From positions 1 through 64,000 of the forward strand of contig NZ_CABVQC010000018.1 of the NCBI RefSeq assembly GCF_902499175.1: a DNA stretch of 64,000 nucleotides, read 5' to 3'. Made by a program: the position numbers and the translations under genes. The DNA is from Burkholderia aenigmatica. GTDB lineage: Bacteria > Pseudomonadota > Gammaproteobacteria > Burkholderiales > Burkholderiaceae. The notes below the pieces were generated by a model that was given only the letters and a program-made list of their open reading frames with translations, was not told where the DNA came from and ran no database searches. How positions within the stretch are numbered: the stretch's first letter is position 1; each line of letters starts with the position of its first letter. Shown here in pieces: positions 16,569-25,860 of the stretch.

Positions 16569-17501
16569 ATGGATCGGTTGAAGGCGCTGACGGTATTCGT
16601 CCGTATCGCGGCCGCGGGCGGAATCAGTGCGGGTGCCCGCGAGCTGGGCATGACGCCGCAAGCGGCCAGCAAGCAGGTCGCTGCGCTCGAAGCGCTGCTG
16701 AACGTGCGGCTGCTTCAGCGCTCGACGCGCGGAATCGTGCTGACGCTCGAGGGCGAACGCCTGCTTGCACAGTGCCGCGGTGCTGTCGGGGAACTGGAGA
16801 GCGCGCTGCGCATGCTCGACGACGATCAGGCGCACGCGACCGGCACGATCCGTGTTGCGGCGCCGTATTCGCTGGCCCGGCGCTTTCTCGCGCCGCTGCT
16901 CGGCGAATTCTGCGACCGTCAGCCGGGCGTCACGGCCGAACTGATCGTCAGCGACGACATGGCCGACATCGTCGAACAGCGGATCGACATCGCCGTGCGG
17001 ACCGGCAATCTGCCCGATAGCGGGCTCGTTGCACGGCGCATCGCCGATCTGCAATTGATCGTCTGCGCGGCGCCCGCGTATCTGCGTCGCCACGGCGCGC
17101 CGCGGACGATCGATGCGCTGCGCGATCATCGTTGCACCGCGTTCCTGTATCCACGCACGGGCAAGCCGTTTCCGTGGGAATTCCTGGTCGACGGCCGTGT
17201 CGATGCACGACAGATCGACCCGTTCATCGCGACCAACGACATCGATGCGGAACTCGACACGGTGCTGAGCGGTGCCGCGATCGGCCAGTTCTTCGGCTAT
17301 TCGGTCAGCGCGCACATTCGCGAGGGGCGTCTCGTGCCGTTGCTGACCCGGCACATGACCTGCCGTTACGGCCTGCACCTGTGCATGCCGCAGCGCATGC
17401 ACCTGCCGCGGAGGAGCCGCTTGCTGATGGATTTCCTCGCTGACCGGCTTGGCGCGCATCCGGATCTGGCACCGCTTTCGTTTGCGGACGCGCCGGCATG
17501 A
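16569..17501 (+). CDS. LysR-family transcriptional regulator
   Basis: A 310-aa LysR protein of the CrgA/AaeR type. The N-terminal HTH is in GGISAGARELGMTPQAASKQVAALE. The effector domain starts near ATGTIRVAAPYSLARRFLAP. It is divergent from the cupin-SDR-AKR operon, with a perfect dyad in the intergenic space, so it most likely controls that operon and itself. The ligand is unknown. Confidence 0.92.
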   Translation: MDRLKALTVFVRIAAAGGISAGARELGMTPQAASKQVAALEALLNVRLLQRSTRGIVLTLEGERLLAQCRGAVGELESALRMLDDDQAHATGTIRVAAPYSLARRFLAPLLGEFCDRQPGVTAELIVSDDMADIVEQRIDIAVRTGNLPDSGLVARRIADLQLIVCAAPAYLRRHGAPRTIDALRDHRCTAFLYPRTGKPFPWEFLVDGRVDARQIDPFIATNDIDAELDTVLSGAAIGQFFGYSVSAHIREGRLVPLLTRHMTCRYGLHLCMPQRMHLPRRSRLLMDFLADRLGAHPDLAPLSFADAPA

Positions 17502-17614
17502 CGCGCGCCTGATCGCGGACGCGCCTCCGGGCGGCTGCGTGTCGTTGCGCCGCGCTCGCGCTTGTTCACGCGTCCCGGCAGGCAATGGCAGCCGTCATGA
17601 CCACGATCGGCGCG

Positions 17615-17713
17615 TTCGTCGGGCCGTGCGACGTCACCACGTACAACGCGCACCCCGGCGGCCGGCCGGGCAAGGGCGCCGCGCGGTTGTACGCGCCGCA
17701 GATGCCCGCATTG
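17615..17713 (+). pseudogene. Decayed fragment of an AMP nucleosidase gene
   Basis: The 99 bp align without gaps to amn at 13130-13228 with about 77 matches by hand (roughly 78%). Translation gives FVGPCDVTTYNA and PQMPA against FVEPGDVVTYNA and PQMPA in amn. The frame has no upstream start in context and runs into the antisense of the next gene, so it cannot be functional. It is the only interpretable content of the 260-bp gap at 17502-17761. Confidence 0.65.
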
Positions 17714-17761
17714 CCTGACGCCGGGTTCGGGCGCCGGGAGGCGGCACGCGCTCGCCGAGCA

Positions 17762-18325
17762 TCAGTCCGCGGGCTCGGCGCTGCGAGCGTGCGACAGGTC
17801 TTGATGCGTCTCGCGCATCGCGGCGAGCGCGGCTTCGAGCATCGCGATCGCATCCATGCGCCGCTTGTTCGCCAGCCGCTGTTCCCCGAGTTCCCGCAGC
17901 GGCGCGCCGCCGAAGTAGGCCATGATGTCCGGCAGGCGGCGTACGACGCCGCGGCTGCCCCAGCAGCCGTCGTCGATTTCGGACGGAAACACCCACACGC
18001 GTGCCGCAATGGCGTCGACCGGCACGCCTTCCGCACGAGCCACAGCGGCAGTCACGTCTGCAATCAACGCGGCACGCGCGGCGTCCGTGTACTGTCCTTC
18101 CGGCACGGTCGGCACGATCCGGTAAATGGGTGCTGGCGCGACAGCCCCGGCGCGATACACGGCCGCGGGCCGATGGACGAAGATCCATGTCACGTCGCGC
18201 ACGCGCGGATTGTCGGGATCGAGTCCCTCGTGGCGGATCAGCGTGTCCGTCAGTTCTTCCATCAGTTGTGCTTCGGCATGCGGTGCGAGCGCACCTTCGG
18301 GAATGTATACGTCGATCATCGGCAT
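17762..18325 (-). CDS. Double-domain tautomerase-family protein
   Basis: A 187-aa protein. The start MPMIDVYIPEGAL would expose Pro1 after Met removal, as in 4-oxalocrotonate tautomerases. A second tautomerase-like beta-alpha-beta half begins near PIYRIVPTVPEGQYTDAAR (about residue 70). The C-terminal 50 residues are helical and extra. The length is about three times a 62-aa 4-OT monomer. It is followed by an amn fossil and lies 146 bp downstream of the GlxA-type regulator gene on the same strand. Substrate unknown. Confidence 0.8.
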   Translation of the reverse strand: MPMIDVYIPEGALAPHAEAQLMEELTDTLIRHEGLDPDNPRVRDVTWIFVHRPAAVYRAGAVAPAPIYRIVPTVPEGQYTDAARAALIADVTAAVARAEGVPVDAIAARVWVFPSEIDDGCWGSRGVVRRLPDIMAYFGGAPLRELGEQRLANKRRMDAIAMLEAALAAMRETHQDLSHARSAEPAD

Positions 18326-18471
18326 GAGGGTGTCCTGATTCGGTGGAGAGGTCGCTCCGAGGCGGGGCGACGTGAACCCAGTGTACGAACCTCATGCTGA
18401 CGCGCAGAGTGGCGAAACTGCCATTCGACGATGCCATTTCCGACATCGCATCCGATGCCTGTTGCGCGCGG

Positions 18472-19464
18472 TCAGGGCGTGAAGCGACGGCGATATTCGC
18501 CGGGGGAGATGCCGGTCTCGCGCTTGAACAATTGCCGAAAGCCGCTGATGTCCGCGTAGCCGACGCGCTCGCAAACCGTGTCGATCGCGAGCTTCGTTTC
18601 CGCGAGCAGCCGCTTCGCGACTTCGATCCTGAGCGTCTGCAGATACTTGAGCGGCGGCGCACCCACGGCGTCCCTGAAGCGGCGATGAAGCGTGCGTTCG
18701 CTCATCGCGACGTGATCGCTCAGACGGGCGAGGCTGAAGGGTTCCCGCAGGTGCTTTTCCATCCAGCGTTGGGCGCGCGCGATGGTTGCATCGTCGTGCT
18801 CGCGATGACCCATGCTGTCGAGGTCGATGAACGAATCCTGCGAGACGCGGTTCATGTCGATCAGCATGAGCCTGGCGACCGACGCGGCAAGGCGCGGATT
18901 CGCCAGTTTGTCGATGACTCGCAGCGCGAGATTCTGGTACGAGGTGACGGCGCCGCCGCACAGTATGCCGTCCTGCTCGGTCAGGATGTCCGACGCACGC
19001 AGCGCCACGTCCGGATAGCGGGCGCGGAAGCTCGATGCTTTCGACCAGTGCGTCGTGGCAAGGCGGCCGTCGAGCAAGCCGGCCTCCGCGAGCAGGAATG
19101 TGCCGGTGCAGTACGTCGCGATCAGCGTGCCGCGCGCGTGTTGCCGGCGCAGCGCGTCGAACAGTGGCGCGAGTGAGGCGGGCCCATCGAGCAGCCGCTC
19201 GAGATCCGCGACGAACGGGCTGGTCAGCCAGATCGCGTCGGCAGGACTGCCGCCGTCGATCGCGCCATCGACCGGGATGATCTGGCCGGAGGTCCCGCGC
19301 ACCGGCCGTCCGTCGATCGATTCGACGCGCCAGCGAAACGGTGCGCGCGTGCGGCCCTGCGATGTCGTCGCTGCGAGATGGTTGGCCGCCGTGAACATGT
19401 CGGTCGGCGCGGCGACGCCGGATGCAAGGGCCTGGTCGATAACCCAGATTCGAATGAGCGGCAT
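18472..19464 (-). CDS. GlxA-type AraC-family transcriptional regulator
   Basis: A 330-aa two-domain regulator. The N-terminal DJ-1/PfpI-like amidotransferase fold (about residues 1-190) includes GTLIATYCTGTFLLAEAGLL. The C-terminal AraC double HTH (about 225-325) includes LSDHVAMSERTLHRRFRDAVG and VCERVGYADISGFRQLFKRE. This is the GlxA/FtrA class, which often controls amine or choline-related catabolism. It lies upstream of the double tautomerase on the same strand. Target unknown. Confidence 0.92.
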   Translation of the reverse strand: MPLIRIWVIDQALASGVAAPTDMFTAANHLAATTSQGRTRAPFRWRVESIDGRPVRGTSGQIIPVDGAIDGGSPADAIWLTSPFVADLERLLDGPASLAPLFDALRRQHARGTLIATYCTGTFLLAEAGLLDGRLATTHWSKASSFRARYPDVALRASDILTEQDGILCGGAVTSYQNLALRVIDKLANPRLAASVARLMLIDMNRVSQDSFIDLDSMGHREHDDATIARAQRWMEKHLREPFSLARLSDHVAMSERTLHRRFRDAVGAPPLKYLQTLRIEVAKRLLAETKLAIDTVCERVGYADISGFRQLFKRETGISPGEYRRRFTP

Positions 19465-19563
19465 GAGTGGCGGAATTGGCCTCGGACACCGGCGATACTA
19501 CCACCCGGTGCCCAGCGATTCCGCCGGTCGTCAGGCCGTCGATTCATGCGGCCGGCGCTCGAC

Positions 19564-19604
19564 AATCAAAAGGCCGCCCGGCGCCGAAGCGCACGGGCGG
19601 CCTT
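19564..19604 (-). terminator. Terminator of the small exported protein gene
   Basis: An 11-bp stem (19570-19580 / 19594-19604) with an inner GCGC-CGAA-GCGC hairpin in its loop. On the minus strand it is followed by TTTTGATT. It lies 28 bp after the gene's stop codon. Confidence 0.75.
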
Positions 19605-19632
19605 GCGTGCGTCGAGCAGTCGCGCTGGGTGC

Positions 19633-19929
19633 TCAGCACTCACCCTTCTTCGCGTGTCCCGGCGGGCAGTGATAGCCGCGATCGTCGTGACCGTGATGAC
19701 GCTGGTGGTCGTCCCACTCGCGACGTTCCCAGTAGCGGTGGCCGTCCCAGTAGCGGTCGCCATGCCAGCCGACGATCACGGCGGGCGCCGGGGCGACCAC
19801 GACGGGCGCAGGCGCGACGATGACCGGTGCGGGTGTGCCGATGTTGACGTCGACGTTGACGGCGTGGGCGAGGCCGGACAGCGAAAGGCCGAGGCCGGCG
19901 AAGGCAAGGGCGATCAGCGAGCGTTGCAT
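19633..19929 (-). CDS. Small exported His/Trp-rich protein
   Basis: A 98-aa protein with a signal peptide (MQRSLIALAFAGLGLSLSG, cut after AHA). The mature N-terminus has Ala-Pro-Val repeats (PAPVIVAPAPVVVAPAPAV). The C-terminus is rich in His, Trp, Tyr and charged residues (GDRYWDGHRYWERREWDD) and ends CPPGHAKKGEC with two Cys. Similar short exported proteins are common in Burkholderia. A surface or metal-binding role is possible but unproven. It has its own terminator. Confidence 0.75.
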   Translation of the reverse strand: MQRSLIALAFAGLGLSLSGLAHAVNVDVNIGTPAPVIVAPAPVVVAPAPAVIVGWHGDRYWDGHRYWERREWDDHQRHHGHDDRGYHCPPGHAKKGEC

Positions 19930-20320
19930 GTTTTTTTCCGTGATGTCGTTGTAAGAGGCCGGCGCGACGCGATGGAAGCGAGGGGGACCGTTCCACCGGG
20001 GGGAACGCCGCACCGACACATGCAGTGTGCTGGCGCGCGACGGAAAAGGCGAGGCGGGTTTGTTACGGCGGATTGGCGGCCGGCAGGCGCGGGGTACGGG
20101 CGCCGGGGCGCGTCATTTGACAATGGCGGCCCGCACGTGCGGATGATGTGGCGTGCGTCACACGGCACCGGCTGCGCGGATTTGACATTCGGCGGCGCGA
20201 GGGCACCAAGCGCGATTAATGGCGCGTTACAAAGTGACACGCGGCAGGTGGCGGGATCGCCATGCCTGCCGCGCGGGGAGCAGTACGCCGGCCGTCGGGC
20301 CGGCGGGCGTCACGGATGAG
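19930..20320. other. 391-bp intergenic region
   Basis: No convincing gene. It holds the upstream region of the small exported protein, two isolated TTGACA hexamers (20117-20122, 20182-20187) without partners at the right spacing, and an 8-bp GC hairpin CGCCGGCC-GTCG-GGCCGGCG (20286-20305) just past the LOG gene stop. That hairpin may be a factor-dependent terminator; it has no T-tract. Confidence 0.4.
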
Positions 20321-21079
20321 TTACAGATAGAACATCCGGTCTTCTTCGGGGCGCGGCGGATGGCCATCATCGTCCGAACCTTCTTCCTCGCCGCTGTCCT
20401 CGTAGAACGCGAGCACCGCGTCGAGCACCTGGTCGGGATCGTCGATCACCTGCATCAGATCCATGTCTTCCGGATTGATGAGGCCCATCGGGATCAGCTG
20501 ATCGCGGAACCACTGCAGCAGCCCCTTCCAGAACTCGCTGCCGACGAGGATGATCGGCACGAGGCGCGACTTCTTCGTCTGGATCAGCGTGAGCACTTCG
20601 GACAGCTCGTCGAGCGTGCCGAAGCCGCCCGGCATCACGATCACCGCATCCGAATTCTTCACGAACGTGACCTTGCGCGTGAAGAAGTGGCGGAAGCGCA
20701 GCGAGATGTCCTGGTAGTGGTTGCCGGCCTGCTCGTGCGGCAGCTCGATATTCAGGCCGACCGACGGCGCCTTGCCGGCGTGCGCACCCTTGTTCGCGGC
20801 TTCCATGATGCCGGGGCCGCCGCCGGAGATCACGGCGAAGCCGGCGTCGGACAGCTTGCGCGCGATCTGCGCGGCGAGCTTGTAGTGCGGCGTATCGGGC
20901 TTGAGGCGGGCAGAACCGTAGATGCTGACAGCCGGGCGGATCTCCGACAGGTACTCGGTCGCCTCGATAAACTCTGCCATAATCGTGAACATCTGCCACG
21001 ATGCGCGCGCCTTCTTGGCCGTCGCGCGTTCTTGATCTGCGAGCGAACGCAGACTCGGAATCACTTTTCTCTTGTTCAT
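20321..21079 (-). CDS. LOG-family (TIGR00730-type) Rossmann-fold protein
   Basis: A 252-aa protein with the LOG signatures GGGPGIMEAANKGA and PGGFGTLDE, as in cytokinin-riboside phosphoribohydrolases and nucleotide 5'-monophosphate hydrolases such as PpnN. The N-terminus is a basic helix (MNKRKVIPSLRSLADQE). The C-terminus is a 25-residue acidic tail (EDSGEEEGSDDDG) not needed for the fold. It is divergent from polA with only one base between the two start codons. Confidence 0.88.
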   Translation of the reverse strand: MNKRKVIPSLRSLADQERATAKKARASWQMFTIMAEFIEATEYLSEIRPAVSIYGSARLKPDTPHYKLAAQIARKLSDAGFAVISGGGPGIMEAANKGAHAGKAPSVGLNIELPHEQAGNHYQDISLRFRHFFTRKVTFVKNSDAVIVMPGGFGTLDELSEVLTLIQTKKSRLVPIILVGSEFWKGLLQWFRDQLIPMGLINPEDMDLMQVIDDPDQVLDAVLAFYEDSGEEEGSDDDGHPPRPEEDRMFYL

Positions 21080-21080
21080 A

Positions 21081-23834
21081 ATGCCTGAAGAACGAAATCT
21101 GGAAGGTAAGACCCTGCTATTGGTTGACGGTTCGAGCTATCTGTATCGGGCTTACCATGCGATGCCTGATTTGCGTGGCCCTGGCGGGGAGCCGACCGGA
21201 GCGCTCTACGGAATCATCAACATGCTGCGCCGTATGCGCAAGGAAGTCAGTGCAGAGTATAGCGCTTGCGTGTTCGATGCAAAGGGCAAGACGTTCCGTG
21301 ACGACCTTTATGCCGACTATAAGGCAAACCGTCCGTCGATGCCGCCTGACCTCGCATTGCAGGTCGAACCGATCCACGGTGCGGTGCGCGCGCTCGGCTG
21401 GCCGCTGCTGATGGTCGAAGGCGTCGAGGCCGACGACGTGATCGGCACGCTCGCCCGCGAAGCCGAGCGGCACGGGATGAACGTGATCGTGTCGACCGGC
21501 GACAAGGATCTCGCGCAGCTCGTCACCGACCACGTCACGCTCGTCAACACGATGACCAACGAGACGCTCGACCGCGACGGCGTGATCGCGAAGTTCGGCG
21601 TGCCGCCCGAGCGCATCATCGACTACCTCGCATTGATCGGCGACACCGTCGACAACGTGCCGGGCGTCGAGAAGTGCGGGCCGAAGACGGCGGTGAAATG
21701 GCTGGCGCAGTACGACAGCCTCGACGGCGTGATCGAGCATGCGGGCGACATCAAGGGCGTGGTCGGCGACAACCTGCGCCGTGCGCTCGACTTCCTGCCG
21801 CTCGGCCGCACGCTCGTGACCGTCGAGACGGCCTGCGATCTCACGCCGCATCTCGAATCGATCGAAGCATCGTTGAAGACCGACGGCGAAGCGCGCGACC
21901 TGATGCGCGACATCTTCGCGCGCTACGGCTTCAAGACCTGGCTGCGCGAAGTCGACAGCGCGCCGGCGGAAGGTGGCGGCGCTGATGCGCCGGAAGGCGA
22001 GCCGGCGCCGGTGGTGGCGGCCGACATCGTCCGCGAATACGACACGATCCAGACCTGGGCGCAATTCGACGCGTGGTTCGCGAAGATCGACGCGGCCGCG
22101 CTGACCGCGTTCGACACCGAGACGACCTCGCTCGACCCGATGCTCGCGCGGCTCGTCGGCCTGTCGTTCTCGGTCGAGCCGGGCAAGGCGGCCTACCTGC
22201 CGGTCGGGCACCGCGGCCCCGACATGCCCGAACAGCTTCCGCTCGACGACGTGCTCGCGCGTCTGAAGCCGTGGCTCGAATCGGCCGATCGGAAGAAGGT
22301 CGGCCAGCACCTGAAATACGACGCGCAGGTGCTCGCGAACTACGACATCGCACTGAACGGCATCGAGCACGACACGCTGCTCGAATCGTACGTGGTCGAA
22401 TCGCACCGCACGCACGACATGGACAGCCTCGCGCTGCGTCATCTGGGCGTCAAGACGATCAAGTATGAAGACGTGGCCGGCAAGGGCGCGAAGCAGATCG
22501 GTTTCGACGAAGTCGCGCTCACGCAGGCCGCCGAATATGCGGCCGAGGATGCGGACATCACGCTGCAGCTGCATCACGCGCTGTATCCGCAGGTGGCGCG
22601 CGAACCGGGCCTCGAGCGCGTGTATCGCGAGATCGAGATGCCCGTGTCGCTCGTGCTGCGCAAGATGGAGCGCACGGGCGTACTGATCGACGATGCGCGC
22701 CTGCAGGCGCAGAGCACCGAAATCGCGACGCGCCTGATCGAGCTCGAAGCGCAGGCGTACGAACTGGCGGGCGGCGAATTCAATCTCGGCTCACCGAAGC
22801 AGATCGGGCAGATCTTCTTCGCAAAGCTGCAGTTGCCGGTCGTGAAAAAGACGCCGAGCGGCGCGCCGTCGACCGACGAAGAAGTGCTGCAGAAGCTGGC
22901 CGAGGACTACCCGCTGCCGAAGCTGCTGCTCGAGCATCGCGGGCTGTCGAAGCTGAAGTCGACCTATACCGACAAGCTGCCGCGCATGGTGAACCCGTCG
23001 ACGGGCCGCGTGCACACGAATTACGCGCAGGCTGTCGCGGTCACGGGCCGCCTGGCGTCGAACGATCCGAATCTTCAGAACATTCCGGTGCGCACGGCCG
23101 AAGGCCGGCGGATCCGCGAGGCGTTCATCGCGTCGCCGGGCCACCGGATCGTGTCGGCCGATTATTCGCAGATCGAACTGCGGATCATGGCGCACATCTC
23201 GGGCGATGCGTCGCTGCTGCGCGCGTTCTCGCAGGGCGAGGACATCCACCGTGCGACCGCCGCCGAAGTGTTCGGCGTGACGCCGCTGGAGGTCAATTCC
23301 GACCAGCGCCGGATCGCGAAAGTGATCAACTTCGGGCTCATCTACGGGATGAGCGCGTTCGGGCTCGCGTCGAACCTCGGTATCACGCGCGATGCGGCGA
23401 AGCTCTATATCGACCGTTATTTCGCCCGTTATCCGGGCGTTGCGCAGTACATGGAAGACACGCGCTCGGTTGCGAAGGAGAAGGGCTACGTCGAAACCGT
23501 TTTCGGTCGCCGCCTGTGGCTGCCCGAGATCAACGGCGGCAACGGCCCGCGCCGCCAGGCGGCCGAGCGTGCGGCGATCAATGCGCCGATGCAGGGCACC
23601 GCGGCCGATCTGATCAAGCTGTCGATGATCGCGGTGGACGACTGGCTCACCCGCGACAAGCTTGCCTCGCGGATGATCATGCAGGTGCACGATGAACTGG
23701 TGCTCGAGGTACCCGACGGCGAACTGTCGCTGGTACGCGAGAAACTGCCGGAAATGATGTGCGGCGTGGCGAAGCTGAAGGTGCCGCTCGTTGCCGAAGT
23801 GGGTGCCGGCGCGAACTGGGAAGAGGCACACTGA
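21081..23834 (+). CDS. polA: DNA polymerase I
   Basis: A 917-aa enzyme with all three domains. The 5'-3' exonuclease (about 1-300) includes LLLVDGSSYLYRAYHAMP. The 3'-5' proofreading domain (about 320-520) keeps the catalytic FDTETTSLD, so proofreading should be active. The polymerase includes SADYSQIELRIMAH, the finger helix around RRIAKVINFGLIYGMSAFG and MQVHDELVLEVPDG. The ATG at 21081 is preferred; an in-frame TTG lies at 21072. No Shine-Dalgarno is visible. A CATAAT with extended TG at 20975-20983, inside the LOG gene, is a possible -10. Confidence 0.96.
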   Translation: MPEERNLEGKTLLLVDGSSYLYRAYHAMPDLRGPGGEPTGALYGIINMLRRMRKEVSAEYSACVFDAKGKTFRDDLYADYKANRPSMPPDLALQVEPIHGAVRALGWPLLMVEGVEADDVIGTLAREAERHGMNVIVSTGDKDLAQLVTDHVTLVNTMTNETLDRDGVIAKFGVPPERIIDYLALIGDTVDNVPGVEKCGPKTAVKWLAQYDSLDGVIEHAGDIKGVVGDNLRRALDFLPLGRTLVTVETACDLTPHLESIEASLKTDGEARDLMRDIFARYGFKTWLREVDSAPAEGGGADAPEGEPAPVVAADIVREYDTIQTWAQFDAWFAKIDAAALTAFDTETTSLDPMLARLVGLSFSVEPGKAAYLPVGHRGPDMPEQLPLDDVLARLKPWLESADRKKVGQHLKYDAQVLANYDIALNGIEHDTLLESYVVESHRTHDMDSLALRHLGVKTIKYEDVAGKGAKQIGFDEVALTQAAEYAAEDADITLQLHHALYPQVAREPGLERVYREIEMPVSLVLRKMERTGVLIDDARLQAQSTEIATRLIELEAQAYELAGGEFNLGSPKQIGQIFFAKLQLPVVKKTPSGAPSTDEEVLQKLAEDYPLPKLLLEHRGLSKLKSTYTDKLPRMVNPSTGRVHTNYAQAVAVTGRLASNDPNLQNIPVRTAEGRRIREAFIASPGHRIVSADYSQIELRIMAHISGDASLLRAFSQGEDIHRATAAEVFGVTPLEVNSDQRRIAKVINFGLIYGMSAFGLASNLGITRDAAKLYIDRYFARYPGVAQYMEDTRSVAKEKGYVETVFGRRLWLPEINGGNGPRRQAAERAAINAPMQGTAADLIKLSMIAVDDWLTRDKLASRMIMQVHDELVLEVPDGELSLVREKLPEMMCGVAKLKVPLVAEVGAGANWEEAH

Positions 23835-24104
23835 CGCACCGCCGCGCGGTTCCCGATTCCTGCGGCATATTGTTGCAGGGATGCTGAATATCGAGATGGT
23901 TTGCTTGTGGTCAACGCGCAAGCTCCCGGACAATGCATGTCATTGACGCGGGGGCGGCGCGCCCCGCGTTCCGGGGGCGGACGCATCGAAGTGCTTCGAA
24001 CTGCACATCGATGATGTCCGAACCGGTTAATCCACCGGGTGGCGCGAATGCATCGCGTTCGCACTGTCCGGCGGCAGCAGTTTCGAATCGCAAAGGGGGA
24101 ACAG

Positions 24105-25439
24105 ATGCATCGGATCATCATCGTAGGCGGAGGCGCGGGCGGCCTGGAACTGGCGACGCGGCTCGGCGACCGTTACGGCGCGCGCGGCAATCGTTCCGCG
24201 CGTGCGCTTGTCACGCTCGTCGACCGCAATCCGACCCACATCTGGAAACCGCTGCTGCACGAGGTCGCGGCCGGCAGCATGGATCCGTTCACGCAGGAGC
24301 TCGAATATGCGGCGCAGGCGCGCTGGCATGGCTTCGAGTTCCAGCAGGGCGGGCTGACCGGGCTCGACCGCGCGGCGAAGCGCATCACGCTCTCGCCGGT
24401 CAACGACAGCGACGGCGAGGAGCTGTTGCCGGCGCGCGAGTTGGAATACGACACGCTCGTGATCGCGATCGGCAGCACGACTCACTTCTTCGGTGTGCAG
24501 GGTGCATCGGAAAACGCGATCGCGCTCGATACCGTTGGCGAGGCCGAGCGCTTCCGCAAGCGGCTGATCGCCGCGTGCATGCGCGCCGAGCACCAGGCGC
24601 CGGCGCCGACCGCGCCGGGTGAGGCGGCCGAGCCGCGGATCCAGGTCGCGATCGTCGGCGGCGGCGCGACCGGCGTCGAGCTGTCTGCCGAACTGCGCAA
24701 CACCGCGCAGGTGTTGTCGGCCTACGGGCTGCACAAGCTCGACCCGCGGCACGACGTCGGCATCGTGCTGATCGAATCGGGGCCGCGGATCCTCCCGGCG
24801 TTGCCGGAGCGCGTGTCGTCGGCGACGGCCGAACTGCTCGAAAAGATCGGCGTGCGGCTGATGCTCGCCGAGCGCGTGACCGAGGTGGCGCCCGGGGCCG
24901 TCCATACGGCGAGCGGCCAGACGGTGCGCGCCGACCTGACGGTCTGGGCCGCCGGCATCAAGGCGCCGTCCGTGCTCGCCAATCTCGATGGTCTCCAGGT
25001 CAACAAGCTCGGCCAGCTCGACGTGCGCCGTACGCTGCAGACCTTCACCGACGACAACGTATTCGCGCTCGGCGATTGCGCGGCATGCGCGTGGCCCGGC
25101 AACGAGCGCAATGTGCCGCCGCGTGCACAGGCTGCGCACCAGCAGGCCAACTTCCTGCTGAAGGCAATCGGCTGCCGGCTCGACGGGCGCCCGCTGCCGG
25201 AATTCACGTATCGCGACCTCGGCTCGCTCGTGTCGCTCGGCCATTTCAGCGCGGTCGGCAACCTGATGGGCGGGCTGATCGGCGGCAACATGCTGATCGA
25301 AGGGCTGTTCGCACGCTTCATGTACATGTCGCTGTACCGGATGCACATCGCCGCGCTGCACGGCTATCCGAGGATGATGCTCGACACGGTCGCGCACTGG
25401 CTGCGGCGCACGACGCTGCCGCGCGTCAAGCTGCACTGA
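24105..25439 (+). CDS. ndh: Type II NADH dehydrogenase (NDH-2 family)
   Basis: A 444-aa FAD-dependent pyridine nucleotide-disulfide oxidoreductase. The N-terminal FAD motif is IIVGGGAGGLELATRLG, the NAD motif IVGGGATGVELSAEL (about residue 185), and the second FAD motif FALGDCAAC. NDH-2 feeds electrons from NADH to quinone without pumping protons and is anchored by a C-terminal amphipathic region (LFARFMYMSLYRMHI). The ATG at 24105 follows AAGGGGG; the in-frame ATG at 24039 lacks one. It is followed by a strong terminator. Confidence 0.88.
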   Translation: MHRIIIVGGGAGGLELATRLGDRYGARGNRSARALVTLVDRNPTHIWKPLLHEVAAGSMDPFTQELEYAAQARWHGFEFQQGGLTGLDRAAKRITLSPVNDSDGEELLPARELEYDTLVIAIGSTTHFFGVQGASENAIALDTVGEAERFRKRLIAACMRAEHQAPAPTAPGEAAEPRIQVAIVGGGATGVELSAELRNTAQVLSAYGLHKLDPRHDVGIVLIESGPRILPALPERVSSATAELLEKIGVRLMLAERVTEVAPGAVHTASGQTVRADLTVWAAGIKAPSVLANLDGLQVNKLGQLDVRRTLQTFTDDNVFALGDCAACAWPGNERNVPPRAQAAHQQANFLLKAIGCRLDGRPLPEFTYRDLGSLVSLGHFSAVGNLMGGLIGGNMLIEGLFARFMYMSLYRMHIAALHGYPRMMLDTVAHWLRRTTLPRVKLH

Positions 25440-25459
25440 GCGCGCGTTCGCGCGGGGAG

Positions 25460-25507
25460 CGGGCGGGGACTGCGCACGTCGTGCGTGGTCTCCGCCCGTT
25501 GTCTTTT
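25460..25507 (+). terminator. Terminator after the NDH-2 gene
   Basis: CGGGCGGGGAC / GTCTCCGCCCG form an 11-bp stem with one G-T pair (25460-25470 / 25488-25498), with a second small hairpin in the loop. GTTGTCTTTTT follows. Confidence 0.8.
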
Positions 25508-25860
25508 TGCGGGCGGCAGCGCTTGCGTGCGTTCGACGAACCTGATCGACCGCGTGTTTTTCGTTTCAATTCGCAAGTATCCGTGCGCCCAGCGACGATC
25601 GGCATGCGGCTTGCCACATCGCGATTCGACGAGCCGCCAGCGGGTTTTCGGCCGACGATCGACGTGTCGAATCAACGCGTCGTAATTGAGTCTTACATAT
25701 CTGACAGTTGACGCGACAACGGATTATTGGGCATCGTGTCCGGGTTTCCGTTTGCGGCGATGTGCCAATCGCCGCGACATCCGCGCCGCCCGCCGGCGCG
25801 ATGCCCCGTCATGCCGTGTCCGTGATCGTGACGGCGGCGCCCAATCGAGGAGTGCAATTC
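25508..25860. other. 353-bp intergenic region
   Basis: No gene is supported; small ORFs here have no family-like sequence or ribosome-binding site. It should carry the promoter of the dienelactone hydrolase gene. A TTGACG at 25708-25713 lacks a matching -10. Confidence 0.4.

Noticed and set aside
20182-20220. Promoter with TTGACA at 20182
   Set aside because: No -10 at 16-18 bp; the nearest AT-rich hexamer is too far.
21117-22577. 486-aa open frame opposite polA
   Set aside because: Antisense shadow with no recognisable domain.
24027-25436. 469-aa open frame opposite the NDH-2 gene
   Set aside because: Antisense shadow; composition is typical of reversed GC-rich coding DNA.
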